From: Schistocerca nitens
Lineage: Eukaryota; Arthropoda; Insecta; Orthoptera; Acrididae
Assembly: GCF_023898315.1 (NCBI RefSeq)
Contig: NC_064614.1
Span: 377,641,348 to 377,705,347, forward strand
Reading direction: 5' to 3'
Length of the DNA stretch: 64,000 nt
Shown: piece after piece, positions 1 through 10,771 of the stretch
Position numbering within the stretch: the first letter of the stretch is position 1
Layout: the number at the start of each line of letters is the position of its first letter
Program-made: the position numbers and the translations under genes
Notes under the pieces: generated by a model
Seen by the model: only the letters and a program-made list of their open reading frames with translations
Told to the model about the DNA's origin: nothing
Database searches by the model: none

Positions 1-639
1 TGCAAGCAAAGGTGAGGTTGTGATTCCGTTAACAAAGTGAAGCATTTTACAGTGACCGTATGAACAACTTGGTCTCTCGTGGGGAGAATAGTGTTCGTTG
101 TTAGGGCGACCATACTGAGGAAAAAATCTTAGACATGAAGAATAAAGGTGTTCAAAGGTAAAAAAGGTTGTTTATTTAAAATGCATTAAGGGTTTTCAGA
201 TAAAAATACGAAGGCACTACTTTGAAAGATAACCTGGTAGTAACATACCCCAAAATATTTTGTATTGGAGATTAGTTAAATAGTGTATGTTTCTGAGGTG
301 AAGAATCATTAGAGTAACTTGACGTGATTCCAGTGATAAAATTCAATAAATATCAAAACTCAAAAGTATTAAATGGAACCTAGAAACTGAAGAATCTATC
401 CTGATTTTTAGAGTTTCTTATAGTAATTACCAAAGATGTACAAACAATCCCTTAATTTGTTTTGAAAATACAAAACAATTGCAGGTTATGCCATAATGTT
501 ACCACACTATTTTTTTTTTCAAAATTGCTTCTGTAATTTATGGCCAGGCGAGGAAAAAGGGTGCCCCAGTATTCTGCTGTAAAAAGCTGGAAAAGTGCTG
601 AGCTGAGATGACCTACGTCTACTCTCTGGCACTAAAGTG
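1..639. other. no recognised feature
   Basis: AT-rich sequence without a long open frame or a repeat that I recognise. Its right part may still belong to the LINE that becomes recognisable near position 640, but I cannot place that element's left boundary. Confidence 0.4.
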
Positions 640-679
640 AGCTGGTTTCCGCAAGTCAAGCTTTTGACACTGTACCTCA

Positions 680-876
680 AATGGTTCAAATGCCTCTGAG
701 CACTATGGGACTCAAGTTCTGAGGTCGTTAGTCCCCTAGAACTTAGAACTACTTAAACCTAACTAACCTAAGGACATCACACACATCCATGCCCGAGGCA
801 GGATTCGAACCTGCGACCGCAGCGGTCTCGCGGTTCCCGACTGTAGCGCCTAGAACCGCTTGGCCACTCAGGTCGG
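680..876 (-). mobile_element. tRNA-derived SINE, class A
   Basis: Full-length SINE on the minus strand. Its right end carries the tRNA-like head (B box GGTTCGAATCC, A box near the extreme right) and its left end the tail reading GGTTCAAATG on the plus strand. It is bounded by a perfect 12-bp target-site duplication, CACTGTACCTCA, at 668-679 and 877-888. The insertion splits the reverse-transcriptase frame of the surrounding LINE. Confidence 0.92.
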
Positions 877-1246
877 CACTGTACCTCACAAGCGGCTTGT
901 AATCAAATTGCGTGCTTGTGAAATATCGTCTGAGTTATGCGTCTGGATTCGTGATTTCCTGTCAGACACCTCACAGTTCATAGTAACTGACATAAAGTCG
1001 TCGAGTAAAAGAGAAGTGATTTCTGGCATTCCCCAAGATAGTGTTATACGCCCTCTGGTGGTCCTTACTTATGTAAACTATTTAGGAGACAATATGAGCA
1101 GCCGTCTTAGGTTATTTAAGGATGATGCTGTCGTTTATCACCAAGTAAAGTCATCTGAAGATCGAAATAAATTGCAAAACGATTTAGAAATTATGTGTGT
1201 ATGGTATGAAAATTGGCAGTTCACCATCAATAATGAAAAGTGTTAG
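875..1246 (+). pseudogene. LINE reverse transcriptase fragment
   Basis: About 120 codons of non-LTR reverse transcriptase downstream of a SINE insertion. Visible landmarks are a GIPQDSVIRPL stretch, the usual GxPQGSxLxP motif in altered form, and FKDDAVVY, the catalytic FADD box with its alanine replaced by lysine but both aspartates kept. The reading continues from codons left of the SINE (AFDTVP at about 660-679) once the SINE and one TSD copy are ignored. The open frame ends at a TAG at 1244-1246. It would have reverse-transcribed the element's own RNA at the target site; it is now inactive. The ATG at 860 lies inside the SINE and is not a real start. Confidence 0.75.
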
Positions 1247-1915
1247 AACATCCACATGAGAGCTAAAATGAATCCGTTAAAGTCCGGTTACACAATAAAT
1301 GAATCAAATCTAAAGACCGTAAATTCAACTAAATTCCTAGGAATTACAATTACGATCAACTTAAATTGGAAAGCACACACAGAACATCTTGTTGAAAAGG
1401 CTAACGAAACTGCGATGTATTAGCACAACTCTTAGAAGATGCAGCAGATCTACGCTTGTCCGTTCTCTTTTGGATTACTGCTGCACTGTGTGGGATCCTT
1501 ACCAGACAAGATTGACGAGGCACATCGAGAAAGTTGAAACATGAACAGCACATTTTGTATATCGTGAAATAGGGGAGAGAGTGTCACTGAAATGATACAG
1601 GATTTGGGGTGGACATCGTTAAAACAAAAACGTTTTTCTTTGCGGCGGAATCTGCTCACGAAATTTCAATCCCAACTTTCTCCTCCGAATGCGAAAATAT
1701 GTTGTTCACGCCGACTTACATAGTGAAAAACGATCATCATAAGAAAACAAGAGAACTCAGAGCTTGCATGCAAAGATATATATGTTCGTTATATCCGGGT
1801 GCAGTTCGAGACTGGAATAATAGAGAATTATTGTGAATGTAGTTCAATGAAACCTCTGTCAGGCACTTAAGTACGATGTGCAGAGTATCCATGTACATCT
1901 GGATGCCTAGCCCTG

Positions 1916-2120
1916 CCAGCCGGCCGCGATGGCCGAGCGGTTCTAGACGCTTCAGTCCGGAACCGCACGACTGCTACGGTCGCAGGTTCGAATCCTGCTT
2001 CGGGCATGGATGTGTGTGATGTCCTTAGGTTAGTTAGGTTTAAGTAGTTCTAAGTTCTAGGGGACTGATGACCCAGATGTTAAGTCCCATAGTGCTCAGA
2101 GCCATTTGAACCATTTTGAA
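1916..2120 (+). mobile_element. tRNA-derived SINE, class A
   Basis: Head-first copy starting CCAGCCGGCCGCG, with an A box in TGGCCGAGCGG and a B box in GGTTCGAATCC, then the common tail ending GAACCATTTTGAA. A perfect 10-bp duplication, CCTAGCCCTG, lies at 1906-1915 and 2121-2130. It sits at the extreme 3' end of the LINE. Confidence 0.92.
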
Positions 2121-2130
2121 CCTAGCCCTG

Positions 2131-2599
2131 TCGCTGAAGCCTGAGTGGAACACCGACGGCGCAGCATTGTAACCTCATCTCTGTTGGAAGGGACTCGCCA
2201 TCGTACGCCATCAGATTTAGCGGTAAGTTGGCCCATTGGATGCCAGTCAAAAACTGAGCACGGATCAAGCATGAAAAGAACAAGAAAATGTACTGACTGT
2301 GGAAAAAAGAAGCAAAATTGAAACAGTGAATAGTGAAAAATTAATGTGTTAAACATCTAGCGCCGTTGTTTACCGTCCTGTCGTGGTTGTGTGGTCACGG
2401 TGTTCGACTGTGTAGGGGAAGACCCTGATTCAAATTTCACTCCTTCCCATTTTTCCCACAAAATTACGAATTGTCTGTGCCGTCATTGTCGCATGTGTTC
2501 GCTGTATTCAAATTTGTGTATATTTGGTGACGTAATGTGAATTACCAACAGCGTTGTGTGACGAACATACGTACCTCCTATTTCTTCTACACATGTACC
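2131..2599. other. no recognised feature
   Basis: Mixed-composition sequence between a SINE and a foldback hairpin. I see no coding frame or known repeat. Confidence 0.4.
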
Positions 2600-2932
2600 A
2601 CATATTATGCCTCTTACTTTCCGTTTTGGAAGTTTTGACTCTTGAATTCCTTCTTTGCATCATAGTTCACACCCATTTATTTCTTGTTTTCTTTTCTGCG
2701 AGAGATCTTTGCGGGATCTCACCTGCTCTCTCTGTTCATCACAGAATATGAGTAATGTGGTAAGAATATATTACCGTCGCAAGCAAATGTGATGAATAGT
2801 GAGAGTAGGCGAGATGCTGAACAGACCTCTCAAAGAAATTAAAATAACAAAGACACGGGTGTGAACTATGTTATAACGAAGGAATTCAAGAACCAAAACT
2901 TCCAAAACGGAATGCAAGAGGCATAAAATACG
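2600..2932. repeat. foldback hairpin with ~145-bp arms
   Basis: The left arm (about 2600-2743) and right arm (about 2788-2932) are imperfect inverted copies. Shared blocks include TTCCGTTTTGGAAGTTTTG, TTCTTGAATTCCTTC and CATAGTTCACACCC. The loop is only about 44 bp and itself contains GGTAA...TTACC. No open frame is conserved in the arms. The hairpin ends eight bases before the first LTR of the gypsy element. It could be a MITE-like element or a hairpin-RNA locus. Confidence 0.75.
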
Positions 2933-2940
2933 GTACCTGC

Positions 2941-3300
2941 TGTAAGTAGGCTGCTTAGGTTTTTATGTTGGTAACGCCACGTAGTGCTCTCTATGAATAT
3001 AACTGGCTGTGCTGTGTGTGTGCAGTCTGTGGCTGGTTGGACTCATTGTTGGAATTTTCGCTATTGTAGTGTTGGACAGTTGGATATGAACAGCGCGTAG
3101 CGTTGTGCAGTTGGAGGTGAGCCGCAAGCAGTGGTGGATGTGGAGAGAGAGATGCCAGAGTTTTGAGCAGACGATCTGGACGTGTGTCCGCCAGAAAAAG
3201 GAAATTTGTAAGAATGGATGTCCTCTATCAAAAACTTTCATTTGCTAACTATGCCTATAAGTAGTTAGTGCATTCAGTAGTTAGAATCTTTTATTTAGCT
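2941..3300 (+). repeat. 5' LTR of gypsy-type element, 3' part deleted
   Basis: Begins TGTAAGTAGGCTGC and matches the LTRs at 12409-13131 and (inverted) 37012-38679 over the first ~350 bp, for example GGAGGTGAGCCGC and CTTTTATTTAGCT. After TTTAGCT the match stops and gag-like sequence follows within about 80 bp, so the rest of the LTR is missing. Confidence 0.75.
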
Positions 3301-3383
3301 ACGACATCGATCCACAAGCATGACTTCATAAATTCTCTCATTGTTTTCCTCCCAACTGGTCATTAGAGCACAGATTAGAATTC

Positions 3384-4270
3384 ATGTGTGGCTACTTAGA
3401 GAATAAACCAGCTGTAAGAATGCGATCGGTCATTCACGATTGTCACAGTGAAGGAGAATTTTATCATGCCTTCCTCTCAGCATATTGGTCTCCAGCTACT
3501 CAATACCGAGTGAAACATAGCATCATAATGATGAAACACTTTGAAGAATCTGAATTTTCCAGTCTTGTCAAATATTTTGAAGACATGTTGCACAAGAATC
3601 AGTACTTGTCAAACCCATACAGCCTCTCAGAACTCAACCTCATTTTCTTAATCAAATTGCCTGAACATTTACGACATATTACTTTGGCAGGACGTTGCAA
3701 AGACGACATTGAAGCTTTTCAGGGACTCTTATAATAATTGGAAATTGACACTGACAATTTCGGGCGCGAAACCAGGAGAACAACAATTACAGGTCACATC
3801 TGTCACAATACCGTGATGACAGAAATAATAACTGGACACAACAAGGATATTCTTACAACGCAAATCGTGACCAAAACAGACACCACCCGTATAACAACCG
3901 TTGGCAGAGAAATAATAATTACAGGGAAATCTCACCTCTCCACAGTAATGACTATGACAGTGACAATCAGAGAAAGAGACAATATGGGAACCAAAATAAT
4001 TATTATCAAGGGAGACAGAATAACTTCAGAAACAACGGTCCTCCGCACAGCTACGACTCATAGAGAAATTCTCCACCTCGTGACCGACAAGAAAGAAATT
4101 ACAGAAACTACCGACATGACGACAGACGATATAATCTTAACAATAGACCAGAATTTAATCAGAACTGACATGATTCAAACAGGGCAGAGCCCTCTCGACA
4201 GGCTGAGATTGTAGAGGTTAGATCTCCAAATCCCAATAACGACGCGCGACAACAAATAGACAGTAGACAA
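3384..4270 (+). pseudogene. gag of the gypsy-type element
   Basis: The first part (3384-3734) looks like retrotransposon capsid: a central segment with the YWSPATQYRVK stretch and the LPEHLRHI helix common in insect gypsy gag. Two consecutive TAA stops fall at 3732-3737. Beyond about 3775 the plausible reading shifts to another frame, where the protein is rich in Asn, Arg, Tyr and Gln (a basic tail), ending near 4260. That frame also has in-frame stops. No CCHC knuckle is visible; a basic tail can replace it in this group. The start codon and N-terminus have been deleted. It would form the virus-like particle core. Confidence 0.7.
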
Positions 4271-4389
4271 TGACTCAAACCACTTGCAGCCACAAAACGT
4301 ACTTCTGAAGCTGACGACGCAGCTACCGTGACTGTTAATTATGTAAAAATGGAAGACATTATAGACATCTTACTCCAATAACATGACGT

Positions 4390-6001
4390 AAAACATAATA
4401 ACATTGCATACCCTGTAATTCACATTACAGTAAATGACGTAAAATTTATGGCAGTACTTGACTCTCGCAGTCCCACTTCAGTAATTAGTGAAACAGTTTT
4501 AGCAAATGCAACAATTCGAACGACTGCCCCACACTTCTTTTAAATAAGATAAAATTACAAGGTGCAATTTTTGGAAAAATTGTAGATGTATGTCAACAAA
4601 GCCACAGATTCACTATGAACTTTCTTATCGTTCCATTACTGTCGACAGAAATTATATTGGGAGTAGACTTTTGGAATAAATACAAAGCAATCTTAAACTT
4701 TCACGATGCTGAAATAAGTTTAGAGAAAGAAAGTAAGTCAATAGCTTTGAAATTTGAAGATTGGCTCTCAAACCATGACGAGGAAATTAATCAGCTTTAC
4801 CTCTTGTTAAACAACAGTTCGAAACTTGACACAAACAATCACTCTGCAAGTATTGACAGAGATGATATCGACGGCGTATTTGATACTAGTGAGTTAATTC
4901 AGAATAAAATTCAAATAACTGAGAATTGTAATGACACTGATAGGCAAGACCTTTTTGAGATTTTACGAGCACATTCCACAGTTTTTACTCACAAAACAGG
5001 AACAATCAAGGGATTTCAATACCGATTTCGTTTCGTCAGCGTACTAAATTTTGTGTTAGGCCATACATAATTCCGGCACATTATAGGGACCGTGTTAGAA
5101 GAGAAACACAATCTATGCTTGACGAGGACATAATTGAGCCTGCAGTAAGCTCATACAACAATCCATTACATGTTGTTGAGAAGAAAAATGGATCGATCAA
5201 GCTTGTCTTAGATTCGAGACAAATCAATACTATCATCATTCCTGAAACAGACAGGCCACAAAGGTTGGAAGAACTTCTTCAAAATTTTAATGGTGTAAAG
5301 GTGTTGTTTTCTATTGATCTGAGATTCAGCTTTTATCAGATCGAACTTCATCGAGAATGTAGGAAATACACAGCTTTTCTTTGATTCGGCGTTTGTTATA
5401 AATTTCGGAAACCTCCTTTTGGTTTGAACATTTCGTCGGCAGAATTCATTCATGGGCTAAATTCCATATTACCTGAGTTCTTAAAACGTCACGTCACCTT
5501 GTATGTTGACGATATTCTAATAGCAGAAGCCATATGGGAACAACATAATCGCATCCTCAACAGTGTGTTACGTATTTTTGCAGAATCTGGAATTACAGTT
5601 AACTTCGAAAAGTCATGAATTCGGTAGGACAAAGGTGAAGGTTTTTGGACACATTATTTCTCCTGAAGGCATTCAGCCGGATCCTGATAAGTTAGAAGCA
5701 ATCAGAGCCATTCCAGTTCCATCCACAAAAAAACAAGTCCGCAATTTTCTAGGTCTCGTAAATTTTTACCGTCGTTTTCTGAATATGCAAATTCTAATTA
5801 TTCCAAAACTTTGTTCTCTCACTGGAAACTATACTATTCGGAACTGGGGCCGAACAAGCACAGTTGGAATTCAATTCTTTGAAAGAAGCGCTACTTAACG
5901 CGCCAATACTAGCTCATCTAGATCTGTCACAAGATTTCTGCCTTATCACGGATTCTTCTGAAGTCCGTCTTGGTGTCCATTTATTTCAAGAAGCCATAGA
6001 A
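4390..6001 (+). pseudogene. gypsy pol: protease and reverse transcriptase
   Basis: The protease comes first. The active-site triplet expected as Asp-Ser/Thr-Gly reads Asp-Ser-Arg (DSR) at 4459-4467, so it should be inactive. It is followed by the LGVDFWNKYKA stretch near 4660. Reverse transcriptase runs from about 5090. The catalytic YVDDIL lies at 5502-5519, preceded by an in-frame TGA at 5382-5384, and a frameshift falls near 5612. The start of the RNase H domain (CLITDSSEVRLGVHLF) lies at about 5940-5990, where a LINE fragment interrupts it. Order and spacing fit a Ty3/gypsy pol. Confidence 0.8.
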
Positions 6002-6436
6002 CTGGGTATCCTAACTACTGCCTCTCAGTATATTTACTCCTTAATGAAATTTGACCTAAATAATATATCTCTTTTTCCAAGAAACAGGTCAGTTCATACA
6101 TACAATACCAGGAACAAAAATTATCGGCACAAGGACTTAAGCACTTACTTTAGTTCAAAAATGAGTCCACTACTCAGAAACACTCATCTTCAATAATTTG
6201 CCAGCAAACATAAAAAATTTAGTTACAAATAAAGATCAGTTTAAAAGAAGCCTGAAAGACTTACTAGTGGCCAACTCGTTCTACTCCATTGACGAATTTT
6301 TTAATAGAAACAAATGATGTATTGTACACATTCATACTATTAGTATTGTTATTTCAGCTTTAAAAAAAACCACGTGGATCTCCTCAGTACGTATCTATGG
6401 AACGAAAAACTAATCTAATCTAATCTAATCTAATCT
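6002..6436 (+). mobile_element. LINE 3' fragment with (TAATC)n tail
   Basis: A 5'-truncated non-LTR element dropped into the gypsy RNase H region. It encodes the C-terminal tail typical of insect LINE reverse transcriptases, including VHTYNTRNKN and, in another frame, the NLPANIKNLV stretch, then a short 3' UTR. It ends in five TAATC units at 6411-6435. Gypsy sequence resumes immediately afterwards (AATGACAGAATTG). It is a different LINE family from the one at 640-1905, whose tail differs. Confidence 0.75.
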
Positions 6437-6535
6437 AGAAAATGACAGAATTGTTCAGAAAACCATTGCTTTTGCTAGCCGCATGCTAACAAAATCTGAA
6501 AAAAAATTCAGTTACTGAATGAGAAGCCGGCCGGA

Positions 6536-6594
6536 GTGGCCGTGCGGTTCTAGACGCTACAGCCTGGAACCAAGAGACCGCTACGGTCGCAGGT
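6536..6594 (+). mobile_element. SINE head fragment, class A
   Basis: Only the first ~59 bp of the SINE remain: GCCGGCCGGAGTGGCC through the A box to GGTCGCAGGT, where the B box would begin. The tail is absent and gypsy sequence resumes at once. Either the insertion was 3'-deleted, or some gypsy sequence was lost with it. Confidence 0.8.
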
Positions 6595-6883
6595 GAAACG
6601 TTGGGCATTGTTTCTGCAAGAATTCCACTTCACAATAGTCTACATTCCCGGCAAGGAGGCCATTGTTGCGGACGCACTATCACGTGCACCGGCTGAGCTT
6701 GGGAAAAGTAACACAGAAGGCAACTTTCAAAAAATTTCAGTATACTTTACATTTAGAAAGTAGCCTTTGAAAACTTCATCACTAAATCTTTCAAATACAT
6801 TGCTTATGAACAAGATAAGGATCCGATTTGGAAATATATCAAAAGTAAATGGCATGAAAGGACAAACACACAGATTTTGCATT

Positions 6884-7077
6884 GGTTCAAATGGCTCTGA
6901 GCACTATGGGACTTAACTTCTGAGGTCAGTAGTCCTCTAGAACTTAGAACTACTTAAACCTAACTAACCTAAGGACATCACACACATCCATGCCCGAGGC
7001 AGGATTCGAACCTCCGACTGTAGCGGTCGCGCGGTTCCAGACTGTAGCGCCTAGAACCGCTCGGCCACCCCGGCCGG
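6884..7077 (-). mobile_element. tRNA-derived SINE, class A
   Basis: Full-length minus-strand copy between a perfect 13-bp duplication, CAGATTTTGCATT, at 6871-6883 and 7078-7090. It interrupts the spacer between RNase H and integrase of the gypsy element. Clean duplications imply that it landed well after the gypsy element. Confidence 0.92.
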
Positions 7078-7791
7078 CAGATTTTGCATTATTACCTGGT
7101 TAGAAACAACATACTCTTCAAACACTTCACTGTTGATGACAAGCTATGGGTACTTTGCATTCCTGACGATTTCGTTTATAAGCTCATTTGGTACATTCAT
7201 TTCAGCTACGTGGATTTTGGTCCACTAAAATGTTGTCATATTCTTCTGAAAACTTGTTCTTTTAAGAATACGGAAAAGAGAATTCGAAGAGTCTTGTCTA
7301 TTTGTAAACTTTGTCAAAAGGCTAAACCATCTACTGTCTCACATCGTGATCCGTTGTTTCCTATCATTCCTTCTAAATTAAAAGAATTTGCTGCTGTTCA
7401 TCTCTTGGGACCACTTTTCAGAACATAGAATGGATTTTCGTCCGTTTTAGTCGCTGTTGAACTTACTTCAAAATTTCTTTCTTTCACAGCTTTACGTAAA
7501 GCCACTGGACGGTCTGTATCCAACGCCTTTGTTAAAAATTTCTTACGTGAAGTTGGACGTGTTAGTAAAGTCATTTCAGATAACGGACCGCAATTCAGAT
7601 CTGCTGTTTGGTCATGCATGCTTCGGAATCGTAAAATGAAACTTGTTTTTATTTCATTGTACTCACCACAATGTAACCCGTCTGGCGTATTATGAAAGAA
7701 ATCTGTAAGCTTTGCAGACTTTATCATCACAGAAAGCATCAGTATTGGGACAGATATTTACATGTATTTCAAAACGTGTTCAATGCAATGC

Positions 7792-7994
7792 TGCCGGCCG
7801 AAGTGGCCATGCGGTTCTAGGCGCTGCAGTCTGGAACCGCGGGATCGCTCGGTCGCAGGTTCGAATCCTGCCTCGGGCATGGATGTGTGTGATGTCCTTA
7901 GGTTAGTTAGGTTTAACTAGTTCTAAGTTCTAGGGGACTACTGACCTCAGAAGTTGAGTCCCATAGTGCTCAGAGCCATTTGAACCATTTCAAC
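7792..7994 (+). mobile_element. tRNA-derived SINE, class A
   Basis: Head-first copy with intact B box GGTTCGAATCC. It is flanked by a near-perfect 11-bp duplication, CAATGCAATGC (7781-7791) and CAATGAAATGC (7995-8005). It splits the integrase C-terminal coding region of the gypsy element. Confidence 0.9.
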
Positions 7995-8375
7995 CAATGA
8001 AATGCCTCATGACTCCACTGCTTTACCACCTATTCTCATACTGAAGAATGAAGAACTACTAAACAGAATCAGAGAGCTTGTACCTTTTCCGAATACACAT
8101 AAACTTCGGCGCAAAGACATAATTGATTTGGCTATTAAAAATATAAATTCTGCTGCAGACAAGAGGCGAAAACTACATGGTAAAGCAAATGCAAAGAAAC
8201 TATATATTGGTCAGTAAGTTCTCATTAAAGCTCATTCATTGTCACATAAGAAGAAACACTTGAGTCACAAATTCTTTCTGATTTACAATGGACCTTACAG
8301 AATCCGACGTACACCACATGATAATTGCGTTGAAGTTGAAACTCTGCATACTTGAAGAGTAAAGGATTGCAACAC

Positions 8376-10556
8376 ATTTCACATGTAAAACCGTTTATTG
8401 AGAGATAATTTGCTTTCTGTATTAGTCGTTGCTATAAGGTTTCTACTTCACGTTACTAGTACGCTTTGTCACACTTAGAAACTGTTAACATGCAACAATG
8501 TTTTAAAGTTAACTATCCAGTCAAGAACTTAGGGAACTTATTTGGACAGTAAACGAATGCATTTTTATAGTGAACAGATGACACAGTGTTATTGTGAGTA
8601 CATTCTTGATTGTTAATTGCTCGATTACGTAACGACTATAAGGCTTACATATTTGGAACATATATTGCTAATGAGGTTTTAGTGCAATATTTTGGTTTAC
8701 TTGAAGATACATTCTGGACTTAAAGTACTTTCTAAGAGATTACAGATGACTTAGTATTTGGTTTGTTTGACAGCTACACAATTATATCACAATGCTATTA
8801 CTGAGTGACACAATTTACATTGTTGCTTTTGGGCTGTATCTGTTTTATATCTGCACAGTTTTTCTGTACTATCCTGGAAAGAAAAACATGTTTTGGTAGT
8901 AACTCTTATGGTGTATCTACAATGAGGCAGCCTTTTCCGTAGCACAACAATACGTTACAGTACAGTAATTTCTTGATCACGGCAATAAGCGTAATAACTA
9001 CTACATCTATACGCAAATCATTTCACTTTTGTTTATGACGAGGTAAGTACATTGACTTCTACAAAACTTTGGTTATGGACGACGATCATTACGATTCTTG
9101 GCACATTTTTAACGTTAAGTAATGACAGAGATTATCTCACAACAAGACGCACAGTTTAGCGCTACTGTGCACGTATTTCACAGATTAATTTTTGTACTTG
9201 GAACATTTTTTGAAAGATTTTTGAATTACAAAGATACAAAGAAGGTTTTCGGTGATACATTTCATTTGATTGATGTAACCTGTAACATCTGAGGGTATAA
9301 TTACATTTATCCTCAGGGGGTACACGCCTACTTTGTGTACTAAGCACGTGACAAGTGCTAGAAGCCCTAGCTAATATGGTATTTGCTTATACAATTTTAC
9401 ACATCGGTACCATATTTCTCTAACACAGAATTACACAGCTATCTGATCATTTAACTGAGAGACACAAACATTTAATTTACTATGTCAGTGACAGATGTTG
9501 GATAACTTCATACTTATGAAATTGTATTTTGTTTGTATTTTGTCAACTCTTCATATTTTTACGGAACCATTGTGACATGTGAGCTTTCAATGATGTATTT
9601 AGTATGGGATCAGGATTTTTGAAGTATGTTTGAGGTAGAAGACTTTATTGAAATGGGCAGAGAGCACTTTTTTTTAGGTTTTGAAATTATTGCGGAAATC
9701 TACGACGTTTTTGAGATTTAACTGAGGTGTTATGATGTTATTATTATGACGACAATGTGTATTATGCTGTTGAGGTATGTTTATGATCAATAAGCTAATG
9801 CTATACGAGGAATTTGATTATGCTACATATTTATTATGATTAAATATTGAAGAAGTGTCGACAAATATGTATATGTGTAATAAGTTAAGGAATAATGAGT
9901 AGTGGTTAGGAACTCATATTTGTGAAAAAGGATGTTGGAAACCAAGACTTGTACTTTAAGAGTTATGGAATGTATGTACATGTGTGAATGTATCACAACA
10001 CTGCTATTCATGACATTTTGTTTCTACACATTTGCAATGTAAATTCTCAACCTGTGACATTTTTATATATATGAGACTGTCACTGTAGCGGAAACTGCAG
10101 TTGTAAATATTTCAGTAAGGAAGGTAAGTGACCTTGACGTAACGTGCTGTGGGTGCCCAGCTGTGTGACAGCCACCTGGAAAAAAGCCATTAAGTGGAGG
10201 AAAAAAAGAGGCCATTTACCTTGCTATTGGAATTTATTTGTAGAAAGCATCGCAAATACATGCTCATAATTGAAGACAATTTCTGATTTTTACTGAAATG
10301 CCATATGGCTAGTGAATGACGTTTCATCCTTTGGTTTATATATATATTTGCTCATTTTGTTTAATACCTAGTTTCTAGCTGCACTGCTGCATCGGTTAAA
10401 ATAAAATTTAATAGGTGTACTAATACAGATATTTTATGCCTACAGATCTAGTAAATAACAATTTTATGATCTACTTCCTTTAAAAAAAGGGGGGGAGCAC
10501 AAATAGACATTTCCTTTCACAGGAACTGCATACATAATTTTTTTAACGATTTGATA
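8376..10556 (+). other. 3' region of the gypsy element, non-coding
   Basis: AT-rich sequence between the end of pol and a SINE, with no frame longer than ~60 codons. Its position, upstream of a polypurine-like tract and LTR, suggests a long 3' untranslated or decayed third-gene region of the same element. I could not recognise an envelope gene. Confidence 0.45.
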
Positions 10557-10567
10557 ACTTGTTTGGT

Positions 10568-10760
10568 TGGTTGGTTGGTTTTGGGGAAGGAGACCAGACA
10601 GCGAGGTCATCGGTCTCATCGGATTAGGGAAGGACGGGGAAGGAAGTCGGCCGTGCCCTTTGAAAGGAACCATCCCGGCATTTGCCTGGAGCGATTTAGG
10701 GAAATCACGGAAAACGTAAATCAGGATGGCTGGACGCGGGATTGAACCGTCGTCCTCCCG
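10568..10760 (-). mobile_element. second SINE family (GGTTGG-tail type)
   Basis: A different short interspersed element. Blocks such as GAGGTCATCGGTCTCATCGG and GAAAGGAACCATCCCGGCAT recur in part at 47.05-47.27 kb. A perfect 11-bp duplication, ACTTGTTTGGT, lies at 10557-10567 and 10761-10771. The tRNA-like part is at the right, so the element reads on the minus strand; that end is truncated compared with the 47-kb copy. Confidence 0.8.
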
Positions 10761-10771
10761 ACTTGTTTGGT

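Larger units (their letters stand above)
640..1905 (+). mobile_element. 5'-truncated non-LTR retrotransposon (LINE), broken
   Basis: A LINE copy oriented left to right. The reverse-transcriptase palm is recognisable just left and right of a SINE inserted at 680-876; the sequence reads AFDTVP up to the SINE and continues HKRLV after it. Further right come a degenerate C-terminal region and a 3' tail ending in a CATCTGGATG-like stretch. The same 3' tail recurs at 24.79-25.15 kb and part of the upstream region at 21.37-21.48 kb, so this is a multicopy family. The frame is lost after 1246, with stops at 1246 and near 1420. Clade (Jockey/CR1-like) is not resolved by eye. Confidence 0.75.
6437..8375 (+). 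pseudogene. gypsy pol: RNase H end and integrase
   Basis: RNase H continues at 6437-6535, is cut by a SINE fragment, and resumes at about 6595 with the end-of-domain signature IPGKEAIVADALSRAP. Integrase follows a SINE at 6884-7077. It has a zinc-binding region ending CKLCQKAK near 7310, then the catalytic core. The first catalytic aspartate is replaced by His (CAT at 7399-7401) and a TAG follows at 7426-7428. The second aspartate is kept in ISDNGPQF near 7570. The glutamate region near 7680 is lost to a frameshift and TGA. A C-terminal domain (KKHLSHKFFLIYNGPYRI) lies at about 8250-8310 after a further SINE. Confidence 0.8.

Noticed and set aside
1920..2000. Genuine tRNA genes at SINE heads
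   Set aside because: All tRNA-like A/B boxes continue into the shared SINE tail and most lie within TSDs; none folds as an isolated tRNA gene by eye.
3738..4214. 158-codon Thr/Ile-rich frame
   Set aside because: It is the wrong frame of gag's basic tail; the Asn/Arg/Tyr-rich reading in another frame is the plausible one.
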